Origin: DASTBU01 sp035711845
Lineage (GTDB): Bacteria; Acidobacteriota; Vicinamibacteria; Vicinamibacterales; 2-12-FULL-66-21
Reading direction: 5' to 3'
DNA: 26,844 bases
NCBI GenBank assembly: GCA_035711845.1
Contig: DASTBU010000173.1
Coordinates: forward strand, 1-26,844
Each line of letters starts with the position of its first letter. Position 1 is the stretch's first letter. A program made the translations under genes and the position numbers. The notes beneath the pieces are model-generated. The model had not been told where the DNA came from and did not search any database. It saw only the letters and a list, made by a program, of their open reading frames with translations. Shown here in pieces: positions 1 through 8,249 of the stretch.

Positions 1-46
1 GACCCCCCATCGCGCCCGTGGCGCGCCGTAGTCGGTTCTGCGGCTC

Positions 47-140
47 CACAACGCGTACGAAATTCTCGTGTCGAGCCGCATAACGGACGACTGGCTCGGC
101 CCGTCGAGCGATTCGAAACAAGAACTTCGTACGCGTTGTG
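47..140. repeat. Long imperfect inverted repeat
   Basis: Positions 47-61 read CACAACGCGTACGAA, and the exact reverse complement lies at 126-140. Extending to 20 bp (47-66 against 121-140) there is a single mismatch. Weaker pairing continues inward for about 20 more positions (about 13 of 20 match by hand), so the element could fold as one long hairpin. It lies just upstream of, and partly overlaps, possible starts of the first gene. It could be a terminator of an upstream gene, a cruciform regulatory site or a REP-like element. It lacks the unpaired spacers and GTTRRRY core of an integron attC site. Confidence 0.7.
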
Positions 141-173
141 AAGGCGTACAACGGACTAGCCCCGCGCCGAAAC

Positions 174-1388
174 ATGATTCGCAGCTATATTGAGGAGGTG
201 CCACCGCCCGCCACGACACCGAAACGTGCGGTTGCAGCCGCCCTCGTCGCGGCCGCCTGTGCCTGCACCCGTGTTGTCGACGTCGTCGATCGGCCTGCCA
301 TTCCCCGCGATCCATCGAGGCTGACGCTCGCAGGCCAGTTCAGCTTTCCGGCACTCGGCCGGTTTCCTGCGGTCATCGGCCTGCCTTTCGGCGGCATCTC
401 GGGGCTCGCCGCTATGGCCGCCGGCACAGAGATCTTCGGCATTTCCGACGACAATCAGGGCAGCCGCGTGTATCGATTCCGGCTCGCGGGCGAGGACACG
501 TCGTTTCGCGTGGAGCGAGTGGGACTGATCCCGCTCGAGGCAGTTCTGGAGCTGCCGGAGACGGACCCCGAGAGTATTGTGGTGCTGCCAAGCGGCAATC
601 TCTTGATTGCGTCCGAGGGCCGCGGCAACATCGACCCGAGAGTGCCCCCGTCGCTCGTGGAATTCGACCGGTACGGCAAGTTCATCCGCCGGCTTCCCCT
701 TCCCGGCCGCTACGAGCCGAATCCAACCGGACCGCTCGTCAAGGGCGTGCGAAGCAACACCGGGCTCGAAAGCCTGACGCTGGCGCCCGGTGGGCGGTGC
801 TTGTACACGGCCGTGGAGGCTGCCCTCGCCCAGGATGGAGAGCCCGCGACATTCGAGCGAGGTTCTCCCGCGCGGATTCTCGAGTACGTGCGCCGGAATG
901 ACTCGTACGGGCCCGCCCGGGAGTTCGTGTACATCGTCGAGCCGATTGACAAGCCGCCGTTCGAAACCCGGTTCCCGATCAACGGGCTCGTGGAGCTGGT
1001 GGCGCTCGGGAGCGACGAGCTGCTCGCCATGGAACGCAGCTTCGTGTTGGAAGCTGGTGGAGCGGGCCGCAGCTTCAACCGCATCCGAGTGTTTCGAATC
1101 GGCCTGGCCGGGGCCACCGACGTGTCGTCGCTGGATTCCCTTCGGGACTCGCCGGGTTACACGCCGGTCACGAAACGGCTCGTGCTGGATCTGTCCGATT
1201 TGAACGGGCTGGATCCGGATCTGGCGCCAAGCCTCGACAACTTCGAGGGGCTTGCGTTCGGCCCCATTCTGCGCGATGGGCGGCCGACGCTCGTCGTCGT
1301 GAGCGACGACAACTTCAACCCCACTCAGCGAACATGGTTTCTGCAGCTGGCGATCGGGACCGAGGTACCAGCTCAACGAATAGAATAG
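174..1388 (+). CDS. Esterase-like activity of phytase family protein, predicted lipoprotein
   Basis: The protein matches the family named 'esterase-like activity of phytase', predicted beta-propeller proteins that are exported and often hydrolyse phosphoesters. Family hallmarks visible are GISGLA near the start of the domain, ISDDNQGSRVYRF, a central region with DPESIVVLPSGNLLIASEG, GLESLTLAPGG, and a C-terminal FEGLAFGP followed by VVVSDDNFNP. The N-terminus has a PKR basic stretch, a hydrophobic AVAAALVAAAC segment and a cysteine that could be a lipobox, so it is probably anchored in a membrane facing the periplasm. The start is uncertain: GTG 138, ATG 174 and GTG 198 are all in frame and none has a well-spaced ribosome binding site. 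GTG 198 would leave the most typical lipoprotein signal. The substrate is unknown. Confidence 0.85.
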   Translation: MIRSYIEEVPPPATTPKRAVAAALVAAACACTRVVDVVDRPAIPRDPSRLTLAGQFSFPALGRFPAVIGLPFGGISGLAAMAAGTEIFGISDDNQGSRVYRFRLAGEDTSFRVERVGLIPLEAVLELPETDPESIVVLPSGNLLIASEGRGNIDPRVPPSLVEFDRYGKFIRRLPLPGRYEPNPTGPLVKGVRSNTGLESLTLAPGGRCLYTAVEAALAQDGEPATFERGSPARILEYVRRNDSYGPAREFVYIVEPIDKPPFETRFPINGLVELVALGSDELLAMERSFVLEAGGAGRSFNRIRVFRIGLAGATDVSSLDSLRDSPGYTPVTKRLVLDLSDLNGLDPDLAPSLDNFEGLAFGPILRDGRPTLVVVSDDNFNPTQRTWFLQLAIGTEVPAQRIE

Positions 1389-1404
1389 AGCGGCGAGATC
1401 ATCG

Positions 1405-1632
1405 ATGCGAAATCCAGGCGTCGCTTCGGTATTGAGCCTTGTGCTTCCCGGGATCGGCCAGTTCTACAACGGCGATTTCCTCCGGGGGATTTTCTGGCTG
1501 ATCGTGACCCCGGGCCTCTGGCTCGGCAGCGGAGGCACCCTGGGCTGGATCTGCCACATCATCTCGGGCATCACGGCGTATCGGCGGGCCAACCTGAAGA
1601 ACTCGTGGGATCTGGCGCAACATCGAGTCTGA
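1405..1632 (+). CDS. Small TM2-like membrane protein
   Basis: This 75-residue protein has two hydrophobic segments, about residues 6-35 (with LPGIGQFYNGDFLRG) and 38-58, and a polar tail. The Pro-Gly-x-Gln-Phe-Tyr-Asn-Gly motif in the first hairpin is typical of TM2-domain and related small membrane proteins, in which two helices are joined by a short turn. No enzymatic residue is visible and no function can be assigned. It lies 16 bp after the phytase-family gene and 25 bp before the M28 peptidase gene, so the three could be co-transcribed. The ATG has only a weak purine-rich stretch (GGCGAG) upstream. Confidence 0.75.
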   Translation: MRNPGVASVLSLVLPGIGQFYNGDFLRGIFWLIVTPGLWLGSGGTLGWICHIISGITAYRRANLKNSWDLAQHRV

Positions 1633-1657
1633 AAAACCAGCGCGGTAGAATGCACCT

Positions 1658-3403
1658 ATGAAACAGTCATTCAAGAAGATCGCGACGCTTCTGCTGTCTC
1701 TCTCGGCCGGTGCGGCAATGGTGTCGGGCTGCACGCGCGCGGAAGCGCCCGAAAGCGGCCGTACGGGTCAGCTGTCCGGGGGCGCGACCACGGCCGCGGT
1801 GCCCGTCGCATCTCTGCCGGCGGTGGATGCCAAGGCCATTCTCGGGCACATCGAGGTGCTGGCCGGCGACGACTTCGAGGGCCGGGCGCCCGGAACGCCG
1901 GGCGAAGAAAAAACTGTCGAGTACCTGACGGCACAGTTCAAGCAGATGGGACTGCAACCTGGCAACACCGACGGGACCTACGTCCAGAAGGTACCGCTCG
2001 TCGGGTTGAACCCGAAGCCGACCCAATCGCTGACCGTCGCCAAGGGCGGGCAGAAGAAGACGTTCAAGTGGTCGGACGACTACGTGGCATTTACGAAGCA
2101 CGTCGCCGACACGGCCGGGATTCAGAACTCGGAGCTGGTGTTCGTCGGGTACGGCGTCGTCGCACCCGAGTACCAGTGGGACGATTTCAAGGGTCTGGAC
2201 GTGAAGGGCAAGACGATCGTCGTGCTCGTCAACGATCCGCAAGTGCGCGATCCGTCCGATCAGTCGAAGCTCGATGACAAGACGTTCAACGGGAAGGCCA
2301 TGACGTACTACGGCCGCTGGACCTACAAATACGAAGAGGCGGCCCGGCAGGGTGCCGCGGGCGTATTCATCGTGCACGAGACGGGGCCCGCGGGCTATCC
2401 GTACTCGGTGGTTCAGGGCTTCCTCGGCGAGCGCTTCGATCTCGTCACGCCCGACAAGAACATGGGCCGGTCGAACATCGAGGGCTGGTTCTCGCTCGAG
2501 ACGGCGCGCGCGATCTTCAAGATGGCAGGGCAGGACTTCGACGCGCTCAAGACGCAGGCGACCTCGCGCGAGTTCAAGCCCGTCCCGCTCGGCCTGACGG
2601 CGTCGGTCGCCATCCGCAACGCGCTGCGGACCGTCGACTCCCGCAACGTGCTCGCGAAGCTCGAGGGAAGCGACCCGCAGCTACATAACGAGTACGTTGT
2701 CTACTCGTCGCACTGGGACCATCTCGGCGTCGGCGAGCCGGTGGACGGCGACAAGATCTACAACGGTGCCCTCGACAATGCCTCCGGCGTGGCCGCGCTC
2801 CTCGAGATGGCGCGGGCGTTCACCAGGCTCGAACAGAAGCCGAAGCGGTCGGTCCTGTTCCTGATGGTGACTGCCGAAGAGCAAGGGCTGCTCGGATCGC
2901 AGTACTACTCGGTCACGCCTGTCTATCCGCTCGACAAGACCCTCGCGAACATCAATCTCGACGGCATCAACCAGTGGGGACGCACGAAGGACATCACCGT
3001 GATCGGCATGGGCGCATCCGACCTCGACGATTACCTGCGGGCCGCCGCGACGGAGCAGGGTCGCACGCTGCGGCCGGATCCCGAGCCCGAAAAGGGCTTC
3101 TACTATCGATCCGATCACTTCAACTTCGCCAAGGAAGGCGTCCCCGCGCTGTACACCGACTCGGGGATCGAATTCCTCGGCAAGAGCCCGGAGTACGCCA
3201 AGCAGAAGCGGGACGAGTACACCGAGCGCGACTACCACGCGCCCTCCGACGAGATCAAACCTGACTGGGATCTCTCGGGCGCGATCGAGGACGTTCAGTT
3301 GATGATGGCCGTGGGACTGCGCGTGGCGAATGCGGAGAAGTACCCGGAGTGGAAACCGGGCAACGAGTTCAAGGCGAAGCGGGACGAGATGGTGAACAAA
3401 TAG
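1658..3403 (+). CDS. M28 family zinc metallopeptidase with PA domain, lipoprotein
   Basis: This is a predicted exported aminopeptidase-like metalloenzyme of 581 residues. The signal peptide ends in a lipobox (MVSGC, Cys25). A protease-associated insert lies around residues 135-300 (VFVGYGVVAPEYQWDDFKG, then GAAGVFIVHE). The M28 co-catalytic zinc site is complete: His352 in SHWDHLG, Asp373 in ALDNASG, Glu407-Glu408 in TAEEQG, Asp435 in INLDG, and His487 or His527 (RSDHFNF, RDYHAPSDE). The family removes N-terminal residues from peptides. Lipidation places the enzyme in the periplasm or at the outer membrane, consistent with peptide scavenging. Substrate specificity cannot be read from the sequence. 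No strong ribosome binding site precedes the ATG. Confidence 0.95.
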   Translation: MKQSFKKIATLLLSLSAGAAMVSGCTRAEAPESGRTGQLSGGATTAAVPVASLPAVDAKAILGHIEVLAGDDFEGRAPGTPGEEKTVEYLTAQFKQMGLQPGNTDGTYVQKVPLVGLNPKPTQSLTVAKGGQKKTFKWSDDYVAFTKHVADTAGIQNSELVFVGYGVVAPEYQWDDFKGLDVKGKTIVVLVNDPQVRDPSDQSKLDDKTFNGKAMTYYGRWTYKYEEAARQGAAGVFIVHETGPAGYPYSVVQGFLGERFDLVTPDKNMGRSNIEGWFSLETARAIFKMAGQDFDALKTQATSREFKPVPLGLTASVAIRNALRTVDSRNVLAKLEGSDPQLHNEYVVYSSHWDHLGVGEPVDGDKIYNGALDNASGVAALLEMARAFTRLEQKPKRSVLFLMVTAEEQGLLGSQYYSVTPVYPLDKTLANINLDGINQWGRTKDITVIGMGASDLDDYLRAAATEQGRTLRPDPEPEKGFYYRSDHFNFAKEGVPALYTDSGIEFLGKSPEYAKQKRDEYTERDYHAPSDEIKPDWDLSGAIEDVQLMMAVGLRVANAEKYPEWKPGNEFKAKRDEMVNK

Positions 3404-3519
3404 CTTCCAGCTTCCAGCTTCCAGCTACCAGCTTCCAGCTTCCAGCTACCAGCTTCCAGCTTTCGACTCGGTTTCGCGGTCTTCGCTGGGAGCTGGGAGC
3501 TGGTAGCTGGTAGCTTGCC
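3404..3519. repeat. Heptamer tandem array with inverted second arm
   Basis: Directly after the peptidase stop codon there are eight consecutive 7-bp units from 3404 to 3459. Six read CTTCCAG and two read CTACCAG (units 4 and 7). After a 25-bp spacer, 3485-3512 holds four units of the opposite orientation (GCTGGGA twice, GCTGGTA twice), then a decayed unit to 3519. The arms can pair into a large imperfect hairpin on either strand. The array fills almost the whole gap between the convergent peptidase and arginine decarboxylase genes, so it may act as a bidirectional terminator. It has no T-tract. Confidence 0.9.
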
Positions 3520-3529
3520 TGGGACCCGT

Positions 3530-5479
3530 TTACCGATCTTTCGGGTCCTCCAGATACGTGTAGCCCTGGAGGCCCTCTTCGTAGAACTCGAGCAGGCGGC
3601 CTGACTCCTCGTAGCTGATCTTCCCCTGCCGCACCGCGAGTTCGACGTCGTTGCGCAGTTTTCGCACGAGCGTGGCGGCGTCGAACTCGACGTAGTCCAG
3701 CACCTCCGTCACCGTATCCCCCTTGATGACGGCGTCGAGCACGACACTGCCCCGGTCGTCGAGGCTGACGTGGACGGCGTGCGTGTCACCGAGCAGGTTA
3801 TGGAGATCGCCGAGGATCTCCTGGTAGGCGCCGACGAGGAACACACCCAGATAGTACGGCTCGCCGTTCACGGTGTGAAGCGGCAGCGTGCGCTTGACGT
3901 CGCGCCGATCGATGAACTGATCGATCTTTCCGTCGGAGTCGCACGTGATGTCGCCGAGCACGGCATGCTGGGTGGGCTGCATGTTCAGCCGGTGGATGGG
4001 CATCACGGGGAAGAGCTGCTTGATCGCCCAGCTGTCGGGAATCGACTGGAACAGGGAGAAGTTGCAGAAGTAGGTGTCTGCCATCGCATCGTCCAGCCCC
4101 TGCAGGTCTTCCGGCACGTCTTCCATCTGGCCGACGATCTTCTTCAGCTTGACCAGAATCGCCCAGTAGAGGTTCTCGGCCTGGCAGCGCTGCTCGAGCG
4201 GCAGGTAGCCGCCGGTAAACAGATTCATGGCCATGTCGAGCGACTGCTGGGCGTCGTGATAGCTCTCGAGTGCGTTCTTCGGCGTGATGCCCTGATAGGT
4301 TTCCAGCAGGTCGATGAGCGGCTGCTCGACCTCGTCTGGCGAGATGGCCGTGGGGATCTTCTCCTCGCCGAAGGCCGACACGCCGAGGACGTTGAATATC
4401 AGCACGCTGTGGTACGCGACGATGGCCCGGCCGCTCTCTGAAACGATCGTCGGGTGCTTGACGCCGGCATCGTCGCACACGGTCTGGATGTGATAGACGA
4501 CGTCGTTGGCGTACTCCTCGAGCGTGTAGTTGACGCTCGATTCGAAGTTGGTCTGCGATCCGTCGTAATCGACCCCGAGCCCACCACCCACGTCGAGGTA
4601 CTCGAGGCCCGCGCCCGCCTTGACGAGCTCCGTGTAGATGCGGGCCGCCTCGTTCAGAGCGCCTTTCACGATTCGGATATTCGGGATCTGACTGCCGAGG
4701 TGGAAATGCAGCAGCTTGAAGCAGTCCTGCATGCCCAGGGAACGCAGTTCCTCGAGGCCTCTCAGGATTTCTGCGACGGTCAGCCCGAACTTCGACCGGT
4801 AGCCGCCGGAGCCCTGCCACCGGCCGCCACCCCGGGCGGCCAGCTTGACGCGCATGCCGATCTGCGGCCGGACCCCCACCTTCTGGGCGTAGTTCAGGAT
4901 CAGGCCGAGCTCGGTGTATTTCTCGACAACGGGGATGATCTGGCGCCCGATCTTCTGCGCCAGCATCGCCATTTCGATGAACTCGGCATCCTTGAAGCCG
5001 TTGCAGACGATGGGCGTGTCGTTATACGCCTGAGCCATCACGGCGAGCAGCTCCGGCTTGGAGCCCGCCTCGAGGCCAAACCCGTACTCGCGGCCGAAGT
5101 CGAGGACCTCCTCCACGACCTGGCGCTGCTGGTTGACCTTGATTGGATACACGCAGACGTAGCGCCCCTCGTACTGGTGCTGGGCTATCGCCGTTTGGAA
5201 GGCGTTGTGGATGTCCCCCACCCGGTGGCGCAGGATGTCGCGGAACCTGATTAATACGGGAAGATGGATCCCGCGCAGCATCAGGTGATCGGTGAGCTGT
5301 TTCAGGTCTATGGAGCGGGCCGGGTCCTTCGTCGGGTGAACCAGGACGTGGCCAGCCTCGGAGATGGAGAAATACCCCTTTCCCCAGCGATCGACTTCAT
5401 ACAATTCGTTTGCATCGGAGACGGTGAAAACCTCTCCGGTCTGCCAGTTACGCTGGCCTCGTGCTGTGGGTATGCTCAC
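3530..5479 (-). CDS. speA: Biosynthetic arginine decarboxylase
   Basis: The enzyme decarboxylates arginine to agmatine with pyridoxal phosphate, the first step of the agmatine route to putrescine and spermidine. The SpeA-type PLP lysine is in VYPIKVNQ (Lys114), followed by GLEAGSKPEL and NGFKD. Other landmarks are LHFHLGSQIPN, DVGGGLGVDYDGS, VSESGRA and, in the C-terminal domain, DITCDSDGKID with the active-site-region cysteine near residue 513. The length of 649 residues fits the long bacterial SpeA form. An open frame continues upstream to 5962, but that part is Arg-rich and unlike SpeA. The true start is probably GTG 5479 or GTG 5497. The cytoplasmic enzyme has no polyamine-gene neighbours here and looks monocistronic. 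Confidence 0.95.
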   Translation of the reverse strand: MSIPTARGQRNWQTGEVFTVSDANELYEVDRWGKGYFSISEAGHVLVHPTKDPARSIDLKQLTDHLMLRGIHLPVLIRFRDILRHRVGDIHNAFQTAIAQHQYEGRYVCVYPIKVNQQRQVVEEVLDFGREYGFGLEAGSKPELLAVMAQAYNDTPIVCNGFKDAEFIEMAMLAQKIGRQIIPVVEKYTELGLILNYAQKVGVRPQIGMRVKLAARGGGRWQGSGGYRSKFGLTVAEILRGLEELRSLGMQDCFKLLHFHLGSQIPNIRIVKGALNEAARIYTELVKAGAGLEYLDVGGGLGVDYDGSQTNFESSVNYTLEEYANDVVYHIQTVCDDAGVKHPTIVSESGRAIVAYHSVLIFNVLGVSAFGEEKIPTAISPDEVEQPLIDLLETYQGITPKNALESYHDAQQSLDMAMNLFTGGYLPLEQRCQAENLYWAILVKLKKIVGQMEDVPEDLQGLDDAMADTYFCNFSLFQSIPDSWAIKQLFPVMPIHRLNMQPTQHAVLGDITCDSDGKIDQFIDRRDVKRTLPLHTVNGEPYYLGVFLVGAYQEILGDLHNLLGDTHAVHVSLDDRGSVVLDAVIKGDTVTEVLDYVEFDAATLVRKLRNDVELAVRQGKISYEESGRLLEFYEEGLQGYTYLEDPKDR

Positions 5480-5501
5480 GCGAACATGATACGGCACCTT
5501 T
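5476..5501 (-). promoter_or_regulatory. Possible speA leader mini-ORF with Shine-Dalgarno
   Basis: On the - strand AAAGG (5501-5497) is followed after 9 nt by ATG (5487-5485), then TTC, GCG and TGA (5478-5476). The in-frame GTG of speA at 5479-5477 overlaps this stop by the four bases GTGA. The only good ribosome binding site near the speA start therefore serves a three-codon frame. Reinitiation at the GTG would couple the two. Chance is a real alternative for so short a frame. Confidence 0.3.
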
Positions 5502-6065
5502 CTTGATTTGGTACCGGCGGTTACGTGTTTTTTGCGCCCTCCGCCTCTCCTCCTCGATCTCCCGCGCCCCTCCCTCGGTTCCTCGGCCGCCCGTTCCCCG
5601 CGGCCATCAGGCCTCCTGCAGCTCTCCGTTGATCGGCCACAGCGACGTGCCACCCGATCCACCCTGGATCGACTCACACCTGGCGCCAGTTGTACGCGTC
5701 TTACCTGGGGGACGGCCATCACGCGCGGGATGTGCCGCGAGCGGTTGCGGGTACTGACCGTGTTCGGACACTGTGCGATTCGGAACCCGATTGTGCGAGG
5801 GCGGTCACAGCTGGTGCGACCGAGCGTCGGGGATGATTCGGAACGACTGGGACGAAACCGCTCCCGCCCGGGACGAACGGCCGCCTGCAATGACGAGCGG
5901 CGAATCTTGACGTGCCGGGTTCGATCCATCCCGTTTCGCAGGAGTTGAGCCCCTCCTTGCAAGCGGGATCGAGCAGGTTCCGAGCAAGACGAAAGTGCGA
6001 TTCCTTACGTCTAACCAATTCGATAGCGACAGCGTACTCCTCGAGTTCGAGCGGGGCCGGCGAGC
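5502..6065. other. Non-coding gap between divergent speA and sensor kinase genes
   Basis: No frame here looks like protein: the candidate translations are Arg/Ser/Pro-rich and lack recognisable motifs. About 5527-5580 the + strand is almost all pyrimidine, giving a purine-rich speA leader. The decamer GATTCGGAAC occurs twice in direct orientation (5777-5786 and 5835-5844), 58 bp apart. Promoters for the divergent speA and kinase genes should be here, but I could not identify convincing -35/-10 pairs. Confidence 0.5.
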
Positions 6066-7328
6066 ATGAAACCACCCTCCGATCGACGACTGGACCTCAA
6101 CGGAACGGCGACCGATCACCCGCTGTCGGGACGCGCGCTGTCGGCGCGCCCGCAGTGCGGTCTCCGCTGGTCGCTCGTGTTCTTCACGGCGACGGTCCTC
6201 GGGCTCGTGTCGACGACCCTGGCGGGCCGGTTGAGCGTAACCCTCGGGAAACCGGAAACGGACTGGCGCGCGCTCCTCATCCTGAACTGCGCCTATTGGT
6301 ACCTGTGGGCGGCGTTCACTCCATTGATCGTCCGGCTCTCGCAGCGGTTTCGCTTCGAGTGGCAGGGCCTCATGCGCGCCCTCGCCGTGCACCTGCCGGC
6401 CGTGGTCGTCTTCTCGTTGGGCCACATCGCGGCCATGGGCGGCGTGCAGTGGTGGCTGGCGACGGCGTGGGGACGCAGCTTCTCGTGGTGGAGCGAAGTG
6501 CAGCGAACGGCCCTCCAGTACTTCGACTGGGAAATGATGACCTACTGGACCATCGTTGGACTCAGTCACGCGGTCCTCTACTACCGGGAGTCGAAGGAGC
6601 GGGCGCTCCGGGCGTCGCAGCTCGAAACGCGCCTCATCGAGGCTCAGCTCAACACGCTGCAGCAGCAGCTCCACCCGCACTTCCTGTTCAACACGCTCCA
6701 CGCTATCTCGGCGCTGATGCACCGCGACGTGGATGCGGCGGATCGGACGCTGATGCGGTTGAGCGATCTCCTGCGGATGTCGCTCGAGAACAGCGGGCAG
6801 CAGGAGATACCGCTGCACGCCGAGCTGGACTTTCTCGCCAAGTACCTGCAAATCGAGCAGACACGGTTCGCCGATCGGCTCGTCGTGCGCTACGACATCC
6901 AGCCGGAAACATTGGAGACGTTGGTCCCCAACCTGATTCTTCAGCCGCTCGTCGAAAACTCGATCAAGCACGGCATCGCCAAGAAAGCCGGCCCGGGCCA
7001 CATCGACGTCTCAGCCCGGCGCGAAGGCGACAAGCTCCTGCTCGAGGTGAGAGACGACGGGGTCGGGCTGCCTGACGACGCCTTCACGGCGTTCCAGAAG
7101 GGGATCGGCGTCTCGACGACGAGGGCGAGGCTCCAGTATCTGTTCGGCGCCGACTACCGCTTCGAGTTCCACAGACAGAGCGACGGGCTGGCGGTCGTCG
7201 TCGGGATCCCGTGGCGCAGCGCGGTCGATCAGATCCTCGACGGCGCCGGCGCCCCTCCGCCCAGCCCGCCGCACATCCTGCCCGGCATGGCATCGCTCGC
7301 CAGGGCCGGCGCGATGATCAGGCACTAG
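6066..7328 (+). CDS. LytS/YpdA-type sensor histidine kinase
   Basis: The protein is an inner-membrane sensor kinase. About four hydrophobic segments (near residues 35-55, 70-90, 105-128 and 158-173) precede a short coiled linker. The His_kinase domain has the family signature LHPHFLFNTLH, with the predicted phospho-acceptor His205. The ATPase domain shows the N box LVENSIKHG (Asn298), the G1-like DDGVGLP (around 331) and KGIGVSTTRARL. No extracellular sensor domain is evident, so the signal is probably sensed through the membrane part. It phosphorylates a LytTR regulator, and the next gene encodes one. A Pro/Ala-rich tail of about 35 residues follows the ATPase domain and is not usual. The ATG is preceded by GGCGAG. 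Confidence 0.95.
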   Translation: MKPPSDRRLDLNGTATDHPLSGRALSARPQCGLRWSLVFFTATVLGLVSTTLAGRLSVTLGKPETDWRALLILNCAYWYLWAAFTPLIVRLSQRFRFEWQGLMRALAVHLPAVVVFSLGHIAAMGGVQWWLATAWGRSFSWWSEVQRTALQYFDWEMMTYWTIVGLSHAVLYYRESKERALRASQLETRLIEAQLNTLQQQLHPHFLFNTLHAISALMHRDVDAADRTLMRLSDLLRMSLENSGQQEIPLHAELDFLAKYLQIEQTRFADRLVVRYDIQPETLETLVPNLILQPLVENSIKHGIAKKAGPGHIDVSARREGDKLLLEVRDDGVGLPDDAFTAFQKGIGVSTTRARLQYLFGADYRFEFHRQSDGLAVVVGIPWRSAVDQILDGAGAPPPSPPHILPGMASLARAGAMIRH

Positions 7329-7394
7329 AGGAAGGCTGAAGCGGGAAGGCTGAAGCGGGAAGGCTGAAGTGGGAAGGCTGAAGTCGGAAGGCTG
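7329..7394. repeat. 14-bp tandem array (double heptamer)
   Basis: Starting at the base after the kinase stop codon there are 4.7 copies of a 14-bp unit close to GGGAAGGCTGAAGC (7329-7342, 7343-7356, 7357-7370, 7371-7384, partial 7385-7394), with single-base changes only. Read on the - strand, the unit is two 7-mers that both start with CTTC (CTTCAGC and CTTCCCG), so the underlying period may be 7. It separates the kinase from the regulator gene, which begins 37 bp later. Confidence 0.9.
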
Positions 7395-7431
7395 CGGCAC
7401 TGTCAACGTTGATTCAGGAAGTCCAACCACC

Positions 7432-8202
7432 ATGAAAAAAATCAAGACGCTGATCGTGGACGACGAACCGCTGGCGCGAGAGCGGCTGGTGACGCTGCTA
7501 TCGAACGAACAGGACATCGAGATCGCCGGTCAGTGCCGCGACGGCGAGGAGGCGATCACCGCCATCCAGGACCTCTCCCCGCAGCTGGTCTTCCTCGACG
7601 TCCAGATGCCGCAGATGAACGGGTTCGACGTCATCGAGGCGGTCGGCCCCGAGCGCATGCCGCTCGTGATCTTCGTCACCGCTTACGATCAGCACGCGCT
7701 GAGGGCCTTCCAGGTCCGTGCGCTCGACTACATCCTCAAGCCCTTCGATCGCGAGCGATTCACCGACGCGCTGCAGCGCGCACGGAAGCAGATCGAGCGC
7801 GACGAAACCGGCGATCTCGGACGGCGGCTGCTCGCGCTCGTCAAGGATCTGCGCAAGGATCAGCCGAAGATGGATCGGCTCGTGGTGAAATCGGGTGGCC
7901 GGCTGTTCTTCCTGCGCATGGACGAGATCGACTGGATCGAGGCGGCAGGCAATTACGTCCGCCTCCATGTCGGCGCGGCCTCCCACCTGCTCCGGGAAAC
8001 GATGAACGCCATCGAAGGGCGGCTCGATCCCGAGAAGTTTTTCCGCATTCACCGCTCGCGCATCGTGAACATGGAGCGGATTCAGGAGATGCAGCCCTGG
8101 CTCAACGGCGAGTACGCGGTCGTGCTCCGGACGGGCACGCGGCTCACCCTCAGCCGCGGCTACCGCGAAAAGCTGCAGGACAGGCTCGGGCGAGGACTCT
8201 GA
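7432..8202 (+). CDS. LytTR family DNA-binding response regulator
   Basis: This 256-residue regulator has an N-terminal receiver (residues 3-120) with acidic pair Asp10-Asp11, phospho-acceptor Asp56 in FLDVQMP, Thr83 and Lys103 in ILKPFD. A C-terminal LytTR DNA-binding domain follows (about 149-252; VVKSGGRLFFLRMDEIDWIE, then FFRIHRSRIVNMERI, ending LSRGYREKL). LytTR proteins bind direct-repeat promoter sites, often controlling cell-envelope or secreted functions. ATG 7432 is preceded by AGGAAG at good spacing. An upstream in-frame extension to 7369 lies inside the repeat array and is not expected to be coding. It is the obvious partner of the preceding LytS-type kinase. The target genes are not evident. 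Confidence 0.95.
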   Translation: MKKIKTLIVDDEPLARERLVTLLSNEQDIEIAGQCRDGEEAITAIQDLSPQLVFLDVQMPQMNGFDVIEAVGPERMPLVIFVTAYDQHALRAFQVRALDYILKPFDRERFTDALQRARKQIERDETGDLGRRLLALVKDLRKDQPKMDRLVVKSGGRLFFLRMDEIDWIEAAGNYVRLHVGAASHLLRETMNAIEGRLDPEKFFRIHRSRIVNMERIQEMQPWLNGEYAVVLRTGTRLTLSRGYREKLQDRLGRGL

Positions 8203-8249
8203 CCCGCGCGTTCCCCGCGCGTATTTCGTAAGTCCCCCCCAAAACCGTG

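Noticed and set aside
47..140. Integron attC site or cassette boundary
   Set aside because: The arms pair without the unpaired spacers of attC, the outer core reads GTTGTGA and not GTTRRRY, and no second site follows the genes.
3404..3519. CRISPR or minisatellite with spacers
   Set aside because: Units are directly adjacent with no unique spacers, and the second half is inverted.
5508..5948. Possible 146-codon gene in the speA/kinase gap
   Set aside because: Composition is Arg/Pro/Ser-rich, no ribosome binding site, no recognisable motif.
5480..5962. Long N-terminal extension of arginine decarboxylase
   Set aside because: The extra 161 codons are Arg/Ser-rich with no similarity to SpeA, and the known SpeA length and motif spacing fit a start near 5479-5497.
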